A DNA stretch of 64,000 bases from Podocnemis expansa (lineage: Eukaryota; Chordata; Testudines; Podocnemididae): assembly GCA_007922195.1 (NCBI GenBank), contig ML681996.1:18591218-18655217 (forward strand), in the 5' to 3' direction. Shown here one piece after another: positions 1 through 10,802 of the stretch. How positions within the stretch are numbered: the stretch's first letter is position 1; each line of letters begins with the position of its first letter. The notes under the pieces were generated by a model. That model did no database searches. It worked only from the letters and a program-made list of their open reading frames with translations, and was not told where the DNA came from. A program made the position numbers and the translations under genes.

Positions 1-2872
1 GATGTGCAGCCAACACCAGAAGCTGGAACTTCACTGCCACCCCCTCCATTACAGAGCACAGCAGCTGATATGAGGCATAAGATCATGGATAAACTAGCTA
101 CAGTCAACCCTCGAGATGGATTACCAAGGCTCGTTGGAGAAGTACCATCAGATAGTATGCTAGAAGATGCCAATAGAGCCCTATCGACAATTCCTACTAC
201 CACCATCACTGAAACCAAGGAACTGGTATATGCTACAGCCTCTGTAATCCTGGAGATGCTTGGCTACACAATCAAGAAGAACACCAGTACATACCCCCCC
301 TGGAAAATGAGGTTGGAGGATAAGATCAAGGCAACCCAGAAAAAAGTTAGCTGGCTGGTGGAACTACAGAAGGGTGTAGAGATTAAGGATAAGACTCAGC
401 TACTGAGAAAATACAAGGGCCTGACTCCATCTGAAGCCCTAGAGACTGCTAAGCAAAGGCTCACAGCACTGGCCACCAGGCTAAGGAGATACACTAGAGA
501 AGCAGAGGCCAAAAAGATAAAGGCCCTGTTCTCCAAAGAACCATCCAAGGTGTACTCCATCCTGCAGTGCAACAACACAATAACAGCAGAGCCACCAAAA
601 GCAGAAACTGAACAGTACTGGAAGAACATCTGGGAGAAAGAGAAGACTCATAACACCAGTACAAAGTGGCTTCAGGACCTGAGAAGAGACCACAGCAATC
701 TCCTGGAACAGGAACCAGTCACCATCACAGTAGCTGACATCCAACAGCGGGTCAAGAACATGAAGAGCTGGACAGCACCTGGCCCGGACATGATCCAAAC
801 CTATTGGCTAAAGAAACTAACAGCAGTGCATGAATGCCTAGCAGCACAGATGAACCAGCTGCTAGCAGCAGGCTCCCACCCAGACTGGCTAACACAAGGA
901 AGGACAGTGCTGATCATGAAAGACCCCCACAAGGGAACAGCACCATCCAACTACCGGCCAATAACCTGCCTCCCCACAACATGGAAAGTCCTATCAGGCA
1001 TTCTAGCCACCAAGCTACAGGACCACATGGGCCAGTACCTGAGCACAGCTCAGAAGGGCATTGGGAACAACACCAGAGGCTCATAGATAGAGCAGTCCCC
1101 CAAGACTCAAGGTCTAGACAGACCAATCTGAGCACAGCCTGGATTGACTACAGGAAAGCCTACGACTCAATGCCGCACACATGGATCTGTGAATGTCTGG
1201 CGCTATACAAAGTCAACAGGACACTAAGGACGTTCCTCAATAACTCAATGGGACTGTGGAAGACAACACTGGAAGTCAGCTCAAGACAGCTTGCACAAGT
1301 GTCCATCAAGTGCAGCATATACCAAGGTGATGTGCTGTCCCCGCTGCTGTTCTGCATTGGCTTGAACCCCCTCAGCCAGATAATCACAAGGACTGGATAT
1401 GGATACAAGTTCAAGAGTGGAACTACCATTAGCCACCTCCTCTACATGGATGACATCAAGCTGTATGCTAAGAATGAACGAGACATCAACTCGCTAATCC
1501 ACCTGACACGGATCTACAGTGAGGATATTGGGATGTCATTCGGACTGGAGAAGTGTGGCCGGATGGTAGGAAAGAGAGGAAAGGTAGTGAAGACTGATGG
1601 GGTGGAACTACCAGCAGGCCACATAGCAGACATACAGACCAGCTACAAGTACCTTGGCATCCCACAGTCACATGGGACCCACGATGAGGAGGCAAGGAAG
1701 ACAGCAACATCCAAGTACCACCAAAGGATAAGACAGGTCGTGAAGAGCCAGCTCAATGGGAAGAACAAGATCCACGCCATCAACAGGTACACCCTGCCAG
1801 TCATCAGATACCCTGCCGGTATAGTGAGCTGGCCAAAGGAGGACATGGAGGCTGCCGATGTGAAGACCCGGAAGCTCCTCACAATGTATGGAGGTTTCCA
1901 CCCCAAGTCCAAACACCCAGAGACTGTACGCCAGCCTGAAAGAAGGTGGGTGGGGTTTGGTGAGTGTCAAAGCCACTGTCCTGGATGAAACCCAGAGCAT
2001 CCAGGAGTACATCAGTAAGATGACACCCAAAGATGAGCTGCTGAGAGGATGCCTGAGGCAGCAGCAAGCAGACATGGGAGGAAGATCAAGCAGAGGAAGT
2101 GCCATGGCAAGCCAAGACCCTGCATGGGATGTACCATCGACAGATAGCTGAGGTGGCTGACACTGGGAAATCCTACCAGTGGCTGGAAAAAGCTGGACTA
2201 AAAGACAGCACTGAGGCACTGATCATAGCAGCGCAAGAACAGGCACTGAGCACCAGATCCATTGAAGCAGGGATCTACCACACTAGACAGGACCCAAGGT
2301 GCAGACTGTGCAGAGAGGCCTCAGAGACAGTCCAACACATAGTGGCAGGATGTAAGATGCAGGCAGGAACAGCATACAATGAATGGCACAACCAAGTAGC
2401 TGGCATTGTGTACAGGAACATCTGCACAGTGTATGGGCTAAACCCTCCCAAGACCAGATGGGAGATCCCACAGAAGGTTGTGGAGAATAACAGGGCTAAG
2501 ATCCTGTGGGACTTCCAGATCCAGACAGACAGGCAGGTACTGGACAATCAACCAGACATCGTGCTAATAGAGAAGGACCAGAAGACAGCGGTGGTGATAG
2601 ATGTAGCAGTGCCAAGTGACAGCAACATCAGGAAGGAGTATGAGAAGCTGGAGAAGTACCAGGGCCTGAAAGAGGAACTAGAGCGGATGTGGAAAGTGAA
2701 GGCCAAAGTGGTCCCCGTGGTGGTAGGAGCACTCGGGGCTGTGACTCCTAAGGTGGGAGAGTGGCTCCAACAGATCCCAGGAAGAACATCAGAGCTCTCT
2801 GTCCAGAAGAGTGCAGTGCTAGGAACAGCTCAAATACTGCGCAGAACCCTCAAACTCCCAGGCCTCTGGTAG
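1..2872 (+). pseudogene. R4-type Pol: reverse transcriptase plus restriction-like endonuclease, three frameshifts
   Basis: The protein would copy element RNA onto nicked chromosomal DNA. Frame 1 runs from position 4 to 1084 and holds the RT fingers, including the SNYRPITCLPTTWK block. Near 1075-1082 a short deletion removes a few residues of the conserved AKHQLL-type stretch and shifts the frame. The next frame carries AWIDYRKAYDSMPHTW, the IYQGD.LSPLLFCIGLNPLS block and the catalytic YMDD at 1443-1454, which is intact. An extra A near 1908 and an extra G near 2073-2076 shift the frame again. The last frame (about 2077-2872) holds a C-x2-C-x8-H-x4-C knuckle (Cys at 2300, 2309 and 2351; His at 2336). 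It also holds a PD-x14-D endonuclease motif (PD at 2552-2557, Asp at 2600-2602). All recognisable catalytic residues survive, so decay is by indels and recent on the scale of this window. Confidence 0.85.
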
Positions 2873-2940
2873 AGGACCCAAGGTTGAAGATGACACATAC
2901 CACCCATAGGGGGTGAGAGAGGAATTTTTTTTATATATAA
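1..2940 (+). mobile_element. R4/Dong-type non-LTR retrotransposon, 5' end outside window
   Basis: The segment carries one polyprotein in the order RT, CCHC knuckle, restriction-like endonuclease, with no apurinic-type endonuclease upstream. That order is known for the R2/R4 groups of non-LTR elements, and the wording of the RT is closest to the R4/Dong/Rex6 proteins I know from fish and reptiles. The coding part ends with TAG at 2870-2872. A short 3' tail of about 60 bases follows and runs into T/A-rich sequence near 2920-2940. The left edge of the window cuts the element, so its N-terminal zinc fingers and true start are not visible. It is the most complete retroelement here, but three frame breaks make it inactive. 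R4-type elements often have preferred target sites; none can be judged without the left end. Confidence 0.85.
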
Positions 2941-3062
2941 AATGGATTTATTTTGAGAGCATTTTGATCCCTCTCAGCTTCTACTTTCCAAGACTAAACA
3001 AGCCATGTTCTTTTAACTGCCTCTCCTGAAAAGAGTAATCAGCCAAATGGAGAACCTTAGCA

Positions 3063-3551
3063 CAGTGGTTCTCAAACTTATATGATTATATACCCATTAT
3101 TTGTGTTTCTAGTAGTTTGTGCCCCTCCCAACCATCACCGCCCAAGCATATAGACTGATTAAAAACAAAATGCAACTCTCACTAAATATTAAAAAGAGTA
3201 AAGTATTGATTCAACAGAGCCAATCATCCACTGTAATAAGAGAAATACAAAACTACAATTGTGGATAATGCTTACAGTTAAGTGTGCACACCACATTATA
3301 ACAGATGTATTAATGTACAGATGGCAATAACTTTATGTAATTCTATGCAAAGTTATCAGAAATTTGCCAAAATGCACAGCACCTTCTGAGGACCTGATAT
3401 GTCAGGAGAAATCAGCTTTGGCAGTTATCCACTGCTGTAGGTAAAACTTGCACAGTACTTTTTTTCCTCCTTCCCTAATGCTTTTGATGCCTCCCTTTCA
3501 AACACATTCTGCATCCCCCAAAGGGACCACCCACCAGTCTGAGAACTTTCG
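3063..3551. mobile_element. hAT-like non-autonomous element
   Basis: The left end reads CAGTGGTTCTCAAACTT, a terminus typical of hAT-derived MITEs. The right end reads CAGTCTGAGAACTTTCG, a partial inverted match. Eight bases flank it on each side: CCTTAGCA (3055-3062) and CCCTAGTA (3552-3559). They agree at six of eight positions, as expected for an old hAT target-site duplication. The interior is AT-rich and has no reading frame of note. Confidence 0.6.
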
Positions 3552-4689
3552 CCCTAGTACTTCTTTCCTGAACCTGTTCCAATATGAATATCTTTCTTGA
3601 ACACAGATGATCAGTTCTTCTACAATGGTATTACCGCTTCCTCGTCCCTACAAAGAAATACCTCACCCAGTAAGTCATAGAAATTGCATTCTTCTTTTTC
3701 AACCACATCTAATTTGTGTCTCACAGTCATCTTGTAGGTTAATTAAACTTTCTGAGACTGAGTCTGAAATTTTTAATGGTCTAGGATAGGGAATTCTCAG
3801 ATTTTTGTTAATCTATTTCCCCAACAAGATTAGGAGAAATTTAAGACTGATTTGATAAACAGAAATGCTAAGACACTGAAAATCATTTATTTTGCACATC
3901 CTTAGGAAGGATTAATATAGTGACATTTTCACTGATCACCAAATAATTGGAAATGTATGGCAGTGTTCATGTATAAATTGTTACCTTCAAGCATCCCAAA
4001 AATGCACAACTCTTTTGCCCTCTAAGTAAACCATAGTGCATCTCATACATATATTAGCTAAAGCTGGCCAAGAGACTTACTTATAGATCTACAGATAAAA
4101 GTGTATTACATGTGCAAAATGATTCAATATCTATAGAAAATACTGTACTGATCTAATCTCACAAGATTTCACTAAAACAATCATTATCAACAAAATTTGT
4201 GCTTTGGGCAGAAATCAAAACTACACTTTTTAGTTCATGTTATTCCAGTAATTAGTTGGTTAAAAATGGTTTTGCCTGATTTGGATAAGTACAAAGCAAT
4301 CAGTGTGTATGGGTAAATCTAATCCACTGTGCATAACACGGGATAAAACTACGCCCTCAGTTTATATGCTTGCATCTTCATTGATCTCAGTTTGTTGTAC
4401 TATATGTTCTAACATGAATGGGGTTACACAGATATACTTATGGGCATAAATGGGCTTTGGAAACAAATTATCTGCTATGCTCAGCTTCACAGAGAATGTC
4501 AGTAAGCCAGAACTGAAGCAAATTTTACAGTAACTAACTACACCATGATCCCCAAACCCATAATAGGTAAGTCTTATCTCCGTCGAGCCTTCCATTAAAA
4601 CAAGGAAAACCCAACATACAACTAAAATATTACTCTGACTAGAAAGCACATGAAAGATATTTATACTACAGCGAAATAGTTCTCAACAT
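3552..4689. other. AT-rich spacer, nothing recognised
   Basis: I see no reading frame resembling a known protein and no clear repeat boundary here. The short open frames at 3607-3789 (+) and 4362-4649 (-) have no recognisable motif. Confidence 0.5.
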
Positions 4690-5149
4690 TATTCCGCAGC
4701 ATGAAAAGAAGGCAGGAGACACTTGCTATGGTTTTAATCATTCAACAAATTTATTATTAGATGTCTGGGACTACCTGATAATAAAAATGTACAGTGCAGA
4801 TAACCCCATATTAATTCAATTTCTCAGGGAGCTTCGTCCTGTCTTCCCCCTTTACCATACAGGTCCCCCAACCAACCCACTACTGGGACCTTGCCAATAA
4901 CCCATGCTTATAAGAGGGCTCAGGTGAGCAATAAGAAAATGGGTTTGGCTCTTGCCATACAAATCATAGGAGCTCCAACCCCATCCCACTGTGTTCCACC
5001 ACTCGTTTAACCAATACCTCCTTTTTAAGTCCTTTTAACAAACCATTTAGCCAACCCCTATATACCTTTCCTATGGACTATCTGCACTCAACATTCTCTA
5101 CAAGGATGTACCTGCAGTTTGCTTTGCTGCTTCCTCTGAAAATGCAGTT

Positions 5150-5615
5150 GGTTTCACAGGCATCTCCTAATGCTGTCTTTTGTACTCCAAAATGTGTGCT
5201 CACCCAAATCTGACAGGTGATCCCCAAATCTCATCACTCCCTTTTTATCTGACAGAAACCCCAGTCCTCCATCACCCCATGTGCTCAAGCATGCCATTGC
5301 TGGGTCACCAGCGATACCAAGAAGCACAGCACATGCTCGTCCATAATGGGCTGTATCAATGACAAGCCTCCCAGAGCCTGAAACTGCAATGAAATCATTA
5401 AAAATCTCTCTTAATAGCTCAGCCATGTGCCAGAGCCACTGATCGCTGCATCACTGAAAGCCAAACATCAAATATTGAGTGTTCACAGTGCTAGTGACAT
5501 CTGTTTGGTTTCCATGTTGGCTCCTGGTACAAGTTCCTGAAATCTGTTATACTAAACACAAGGCAAAGCATCTGCTATGTCATTATCCATCCCAGCGGTA
5601 TGCTTGGAAGAAAAA
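5150..5615 (-). pseudogene. DIRS RNase H end and tyrosine-recombinase N-terminal domain, remnant
   Basis: On the - strand the stretch near 5600-5500 reads NDIADAL and then NRFQELVPGA. This is the C-terminal signature of DIRS RNase H (ND.ADALSR followed by F..L.P.A). Following it, 5440-5150 resembles the helical core-binding domain of DIRS recombinases. It has an S-x-S-Y-x-R-F start, an HVLCFLVSLV helix and a GFCQIKR..DLG segment. An open frame of 90 codons covers 5426-5154. The catalytic C-terminal half of the recombinase, with its R-H-R-Y residues, is not recognisable between 5150 and 4690. It is either deleted or too decayed to read. Confidence 0.6.
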
Positions 5616-5639
5616 CAGATATCAAGGCTTAAGCATTGC

Positions 5640-6480
5640 AGGATGTGCAAGCCATTACCCTCCCTTGCATCTAACTTAATCCCCAGGTAGATCAATGTAG
5701 TGAAAGGGCCCCCTGTTTCATTCCCCTCCCAGGGCTACATACAACTGTTTAGCCAAGGCCTGAAATATGTCCAACAGCTGAACACACTCACTAGAACCAA
5801 AAAAAAAAGTTGTGTCAAAAAAATCATCAAAACTAAGCACACTCATCAGAAACAAAACCAAAACCAAACCAAACCCATCTAAATAATGTACTATAGCTGC
5901 AAAACAGCTTCTCACATCATTACATGATGCAACATTGTACTAAGTTTTTCAAAGGCTGAATACGATACTGCACAGCCTATGGGCATAATGTTGTCAAAAT
6001 AAAGTAGTCCATCAAAAGAAAAACCCAAAAGGTCAAACTCCAATGGATGCACCGGCAAAAGTCAGAAAGCACACTTGATAGCATGTTTAGTCAGAAGTGA
6101 GGTCTGGGCCATGCAACCTAACTATACTTATGGGTTCACCAACAGAGAAATAGCAAACTGAACTCAGAACTGGGTCTATTCCATTCTTAATGGAGATAAG
6201 TTTCACAGGATTAGCCTGTTTGTCTGTATATAGCAAAAACAACAAAAGTGCTGTGGTACCTTAAATACTAACAAATTTCTTTGGGTGTGAGCTATTGTGG
6301 GCTGCAACCAACTTTGTGAGATGCATTTTGTTAACAGAGCTACTTCATGTGTATGAAAGGTGATGAATTAATCAATAGTCTTCTGGAACCTCCTTGGGGA
6401 CTAAGCACAGAGGGGGAAACCGGCAAGTTCTCTATAGGTAATTGCTTGAATGACTCTGCTACTTCACCCTTCTTTAATTC
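5640..6480 (-). pseudogene. DIRS-type reverse transcriptase remnant, split by a Penelope tail
   Basis: The domain would synthesise element cDNA. Upstream of the break the - strand gives ENLPVSPL and then, in another frame, VPKEVPEDY, a stop and LIHHLSY (about 6400-6345). This is the VPKK..G.FRLIHHLSYP block of DIRS RTs. Beyond the inserted fragment it continues with FSVGEPISIVRL, HAIKCAF (6100-6080), LLPVHPLEFDLLGFSFDG, LYFDNIMPIGCAVSYSAFEK and LHHVM (6070-5920). The catalytic box reads HYLDG near 5890-5872, so the second aspartate of YLDD is Gly. After an A/C-rich expansion the frame resumes at FFGSSECVQLLDIFQALAKQ and then TLIYLGIKLD near 5700-5660. Several shifts and stops make it non-functional. 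Confidence 0.8.
6215..6340 (-). mobile_element. Penelope-like 3' tail fragment inserted in the DIRS RT
   Basis: The + strand shows the tail family in reverse: GTGCTGTGGTACCTTAAATA, ACTAACAAATTTCTTTG, then a GTGAGCTATTGTGGGCTGCA segment. It sits exactly between the LIHHLSY and SSVCYFSVGEP blocks of the DIRS RT, so it inserted after the DIRS copy. Confidence 0.55.
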
Positions 6481-6949
6481 CTGTGTAAAACTTTTTCTAC
6501 ACAATATGGACTGTCACCACCACTGATTTTTGGACATTATTTGAGATTTTATTCTCATGAAGGGGATTCAAAATCCAACAGAAAAACCCTCCCACAAACA
6601 AACCCCATTTGCTTTGTTAGGGTAATACTAGAGGAGCACTTAACTCCTGTGTCTTAACTGGCAATGATGCCCACATCCACTGGACTACTGCCATATTTCC
6701 CCCTTGCCCACTCTTTTTTGGTGCAGCATGTCTCCTTCTGGATGAGCTGAACCTGTGGATGGAACCTGAGTCCAATCTGGTTTCCTCACCACCTCCCATG
6801 ACCATGTCCTACTTCTCTGGACAGAATGTACTAAGTGGGTTCCAAAATACATTTTGCAAGTATGCATTAATTTCCATATGTTCCAAAAATAACCACTGTC
6901 ATTGTATGCCCAGCAAATATTACTACATGATTTGGGCCCCTGCTGATCT

Positions 6950-7765
6950 TACCATTGAATGTATTATCTGTGTTGGCTCCTGGTCCCCAAGATGTTTTCT
7001 ACTCCAGCTACAGCCCGTGGAGTGGTATGCCCTATTGGATCCCATTCTGGGTTGGGGCCCCCAATCTAAACTCATCATCATAATTAAACCAAGACAAGCC
7101 CTTGAATGTATTGTATGCCCAGCTGATTATATCCATATATTTAAACAAGGCTGGGCTTCTCTCTAGAGAAGCATCTACTATAACACTAGTACAAATACAG
7201 GAAGCAGTCTCCCAGTTTTCCTACATTCTGGGTACTCTTGCCTCCTGGGTCATCTCTCTATTCTGCTTGTTCCGTCCAGACACAGTATCTGACAACACTT
7301 CCCTGTGCAATAATCCATGTATTCCCCCTTCAGGATTTTATTCTTAATAGAATTGAGAAAGTAAACTCCCATTGGATCAGCCACCCCAGCATAAACCTAC
7401 TCAGAATTAGGCGTAGAGGCATCCCCAGAGCCCTGTTTCACTGCTGCCATTGAACAACTCCTCTGCCCCATGAGGTTACATTTCTTAACCTCAGGTGAGT
7501 TGAAAGGTGCACAAGGCTTTCACCTACACTGTGGAGTCACATACATATGTCTGGGTGACATGAAATGGACAGGTATGAACAAAACTCATGCTCATGTTAG
7601 GCGTCTGTTGTTACACTAGCTGGCACCTCACCCAGGGATATTCCAAACTGGTGCAACAACTGAAGGTTAACTTGCATCAGTTGTGCAGTATCATTAGCTT
7701 CTCTATAAAGAATTGTATTCTCCAAACTAGCCTGCCATTGTTTCTGGGACTCTCCCTCCCGTTCT
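6950..7765 (-). pseudogene. DIRS ORF1 (Gag-like) remnant
   Basis: On the - strand the reading near 7150-7050 gives LFKYMDIISWAYNTFKGLSW followed by a YDDEFR block. This resembles the conserved segment of DIRS ORF1 proteins, in which an L..Y...I..A...Y.G..W..YD..FR pattern precedes a cysteine-rich tail. Farther upstream (about 7760-7600) the translation is glutamine-rich and helix-prone (QKQWQASLENTILYREAN), like the coiled-coil head of these proteins. About 7420-7300 gives a VPF/IL-type linker with several stops. Stops and frame changes break the protein many times. The match is by memory of the family pattern, so I am less sure of this part than of the RT. Confidence 0.55.
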
Positions 7766-7898
7766 TTCATGATTCATCTCATGAAGTGGGTTGGAGCCCA
7801 CGAAAACGTATGCTGGAAGAAATCAGTCTGTAAGGTGCTACAGGACTCTTGTTATTTTTGCTGTACACAGACTAACATGGCTACCCCTCTGGAAGTTG
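7766..7898 (+). mobile_element. Penelope-like 3' tail fragment
   Basis: The sequence has the tail hallmarks in sense order: GAAGTGGGTTGGAGCCCACG, TCAGTCTGTAAGGTGCTACA, GGACTCTTGTT and CAGACTAACATGGCTACCCC. The spacing matches the better-preserved tails elsewhere in the window. It marks the right edge of the DIRS relic. Confidence 0.6.
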
Positions 7899-8845
7899 AA
7901 AAACAATTGAGTTTTTAATGGAAAATTGTTTGTATAATAATCTTAAACAATAATTAAAACAATACTGAATTCGTAAGAACTCTAGATTTCATACTTTAAA
8001 AAATGTAAATGTCATGCGATTTGCATGACTTTAAACCCACCTGGCAAAAATTCCACATGTAAACAAAAAGCTAAATGGATACAGAAATCACTGTTGCTGA
8101 GCTACATTTAACTGGGCTAGAAACAGAACAGCATATTTTTTTTTAAATAGAGGAAATTCAACCATATTCATAAAACACCCCCTTTATCTTTTCCAAATAA
8201 GACCTCATTATCACAAAGCCAGATGACCTATGATTGTGATCATGACTTTTGACATACTCAGCTCAAAAGTTAATTTGCTATATTTGCATGTGATCCTTTT
8301 TATGCTGCTATTTTAACTGAAAACCCTTCATATATTCATATACCCTTTACAGATATTTTGGAAACAATTTTCACAGGCACACAATTTTGTCTTCTGCCCT
8401 AGGAATACCAACAGGCTGGGAGAGAGCACTTATATTTAAGAGCTTGCTGTGAAGCAAATGCAATACTGTAGTAAATATATTCTTTAGCGGCAAAGTGTTA
8501 AAAATTAGAATTTATTGGAAAATAGGAAGAGGAATTTGAGAAACCCTCATGCTTAAGATTTCAACAGGAATAGAAGATAGTGCCCTTCCACTGAATAACT
8601 GAAGTAGTATTATGCTATTCACTGAATGTGGCATATATGAATTTAAGTTCAACGATCATCAGTCAATGAAAACATAATTGTTTGTCATGATTTAGTTAGT
8701 TCCATATCAAATACTATTATAGTAAAAATCACTAATGCAGTGCAAACATGTGAATATATTTTTGAAAAAGCATCATCAATCATTTTCCTTTATTATTTAG
8801 AATTTAACTTACGATGCAGTCTTGGTGCCCCAACCAAGATTAAAA
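7899..8845. other. AT-rich spacer, nothing recognised
   Basis: I see no coding frame and no repeat family I can name. Confidence 0.5.
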
Positions 8846-8847
8846 CC

Positions 8848-9050
8848 CACTGTGCTAAGTCCTATAAGAACACACTGTAAGAAACTGTCTCTGCCCGGGA
8901 GGCTTTATAATCTAAACAAATAAATTATGGAGGTAAAAACAGAACCACAGAAATGATAGGAAATGAACAAGTTTACAGCAAGTCAGTTGCAGAATTTGGA
9001 ATAAAACCTGATTTCTAAGCCTTAGTACAATGCCCTGTGCATTGAAACAT
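8848..9050. repeat. Ancient MIR-like (CORE-SINE) relic
   Basis: The block GTGCTAAGTCC, AACACACTGTAAGAAACTGT, CTCTGCCCGGGAGG, TTTATAATCTAAAC is followed by GCAAGTCAGTTGCAGAATTT, GGAATAAAACCTGATTTC and CAATGCCCTGTGCA. These are the parts, in order, of an ancient amniote SINE family related to MIR. The copy is strongly diverged. Similar blocks occur near 36063 and 48340. Confidence 0.5.
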
Positions 9051-9164
9051 GCTATTTATCTATTAGCCTGTGTTTTAATATATGCCTTGGTAAAACGGAG
9101 GGCCCTCTGCATCCTGTACCTGCAACATAACTAGCATGTTGATGATTTGTTAATTGCTGTGTTC

Positions 9165-9562
9165 AAGCAAATGGGTAATACATCAAGACTTAAAAGAGAA
9201 ACTGCAGAATTGGAACTGATATTCAAATAGGACTGTGTTAAAGCAGGATTAAATCATGACTATGCAGTTTCCAATTAGAGCAGGTGATTTGACCTCATGC
9301 TCCTCTGTATGTTTTTCTCCCAGTGTTTGAATCATAACAACTGTTCTGATTTGCTGTTACGTATGACTTGATCCCATGACTTGCACTTCCCTGCATTTAT
9401 TTTCTTCCCATTCTGAAAGTTCCTCCACCTTCAAAGTGTCTGACAAAGTGGGATTTTCTCCCATGAAAACTGAAGTGATAAATAAATCTGTTAGCCTTTA
9501 AGTGCCACAGGACTCCTTGTTTGTTTTACTGAACTAGACTAACACAGCTGCCCCTTTGGAAC
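9165..9562 (+). mobile_element. Penelope-like element 3' end with C-terminal coding remnant
   Basis: Positions 9175-9275 translate, with one stop, to LKRETAELELIFK and KAGLNHDYAVS. This matches the end of Penelope proteins downstream of the GIY-YIG domain (ER..FELKFI.KF.....GLN.D.GF.SHY). A 3' untranslated tail follows, with a GATTTGACCTCATGCTCCTC block, a GATTTGCTGTTACGTATGAC block, CAAAGTGGGATTTTCTCCCA and GTTAGCCTTTAAGTGCCACA. It closes with GACTAACACAGCTGCCCCTT at 9537-9556. This copy links the abundant tail repeat to a Penelope coding end. Confidence 0.65.
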
Positions 9563-9713
9563 TTGGCAAAATAATAAGAATACGTACATACTACCCAGTA
9601 TGTTTGGAACTGAAACTTGCAGTCAGTGACAAATCTGCTCCCAGTACTGTGTGGGTTGACCATTAATTCAAACTTGCAATCTTTTATAGGCAGCTTATTG
9701 AGCATTCATAACT

Positions 9714-9717
<4 letters not shown>

Positions 9718-9756
<39 letters not shown>

Positions 9757-9760
9757 CACA
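9718..9760 (+). repeat. Poly-T tract (32) followed by (CA)n
   Basis: T runs from 9718 to 9749, followed by ACACACACACA. It is not attached to a recognisable retroelement tail. Confidence 0.9.
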
Positions 9761-10646
9761 GGATAATTACCCCTATCAACTTTTGCCTGGTACACATTAC
9801 ATATATTCCTGGTACATTCCTATTACATGTTACATACATTCCACTATCCAGACATTCCATGCTTCAGTGGCTAGTAGTAATGTATTTTGCAATTCAAACA
9901 AGCCATTGTTTTGATGAACTGCAATATTATGGGATACATTAAGCAACTCAAATCATATTTTCATTGCAAATTATTCTTATATCTTGCCCAGGGGTTGGTT
10001 CATGTAACAGTTGGCTTTTTGTTAGCAATAAATCCTTTGGCTTAATGGATAACATTAATAATGAAAAGTATGTATTAAAAAAGTTCATACTTCATGATAT
10101 TGGCAAATATTTCCAGACTCCATTTCTAAAGAGAAAGCATCACAGGTGTCCCCTTGATGAGGGTTTTAACTTCAAAAGATGAAAATCAAATAGAGTTAAA
10201 TCCTTGTTACTAGTAGGCTGCTGACTGTACCTGTGTCAATCCTCAGCCCAAATATGCAAAAATAAAGAGTGCATTATGATGCATGAAGTCCATGGGACTA
10301 TTCATCCTTGTAAATGCTTTTCTGGATTGGGAATAGACTGCTCAGTGATTCCCACAACTGAGCCTTACAACGGCTGTCATCCATGCACTGTTTTCAGATG
10401 CTCATTCAGTCTCTTTCTAGCTTTCAATCAGCTGAGAAGAATCACATATCTCCTGGGACACTGTCATCCTCCTCCTCGCTGTATAAGATATGGACTATAC
10501 CTATGGAAAGGAGGGAGGGTTTTGAATAAGCACAAGCATGGACTCACTTTTCACTCCCCTCCTCCAAGTAGTATGTGCAAGACTTTGCACTTCTGTAGGC
10601 AGGACAGGGCACATCGCTCTGGCTGGCCTTCATGATAGTTATACAA
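9761..10646. other. Spacer, nothing recognised
   Basis: The open frame at 10276-10635 (+, 119 codons) has no motif I recognise and no flanking signals. I read it as chance. Confidence 0.45.
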
Positions 10647-10802
10647 GCAAGGAGTCCTGTGGCACTTAAAGACTAAGAAATTCATCACATGAGCTTTCAT
10701 GGGAGAAAAATCAAAGCATCTGAAGAAGTGGGATTTTTCTCCCAGGAAAGCTCATGCAATAAATACATTTTAGTCATTAAGTACCACAGGACTCCTTGTT
10801 TA
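10647..10802. mobile_element. Inverted pair of Penelope-like tails (foldback)
   Basis: The left arm CAAGGAGTCCTGTGGCACTT, AAAGACTAA, CATGAGCTTTCATGGGAGAA is the tail in antisense. The right arm GAAGTGGGATTTTTCTCCCA, GGAAAGCTCATGCAATAAAT, TAAGTACCACAGGACTCCTT is the same tail in sense. The two arms pair over most of about 70 bases. Confidence 0.7.

Larger units (their letters stand above)
4690..7765 (-). mobile_element. Degenerate DIRS-type (tyrosine recombinase) retrotransposon
   Basis: Reading the - strand from right to left gives a Gag-like part (about 7760-6950), an RT (about 6480-5640), an RNase H remnant (about 5610-5480) and the N-terminal part of a tyrosine recombinase (about 5440-5150). 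RT-RNase H-recombinase is the order known for DIRS/Ngaro elements. LTR retrotransposons encode a DDE integrase instead. A polyadenylation signal AATAAA on this strand lies at 4755-4750, near the likely 3' end. The element is full of stops and shifts. It is interrupted by a Penelope-tail fragment at about 6215-6340 and abuts another such tail at 7765. The terminal repeats typical of DIRS were not identified, so both outer limits are estimates. Confidence 0.75.

Noticed and set aside
10276..10635. 119-codon + strand open frame with many Cys and His
   Set aside because: The Cys/His spacing does not fit a zinc-finger pattern, and nothing nearby supports a gene.
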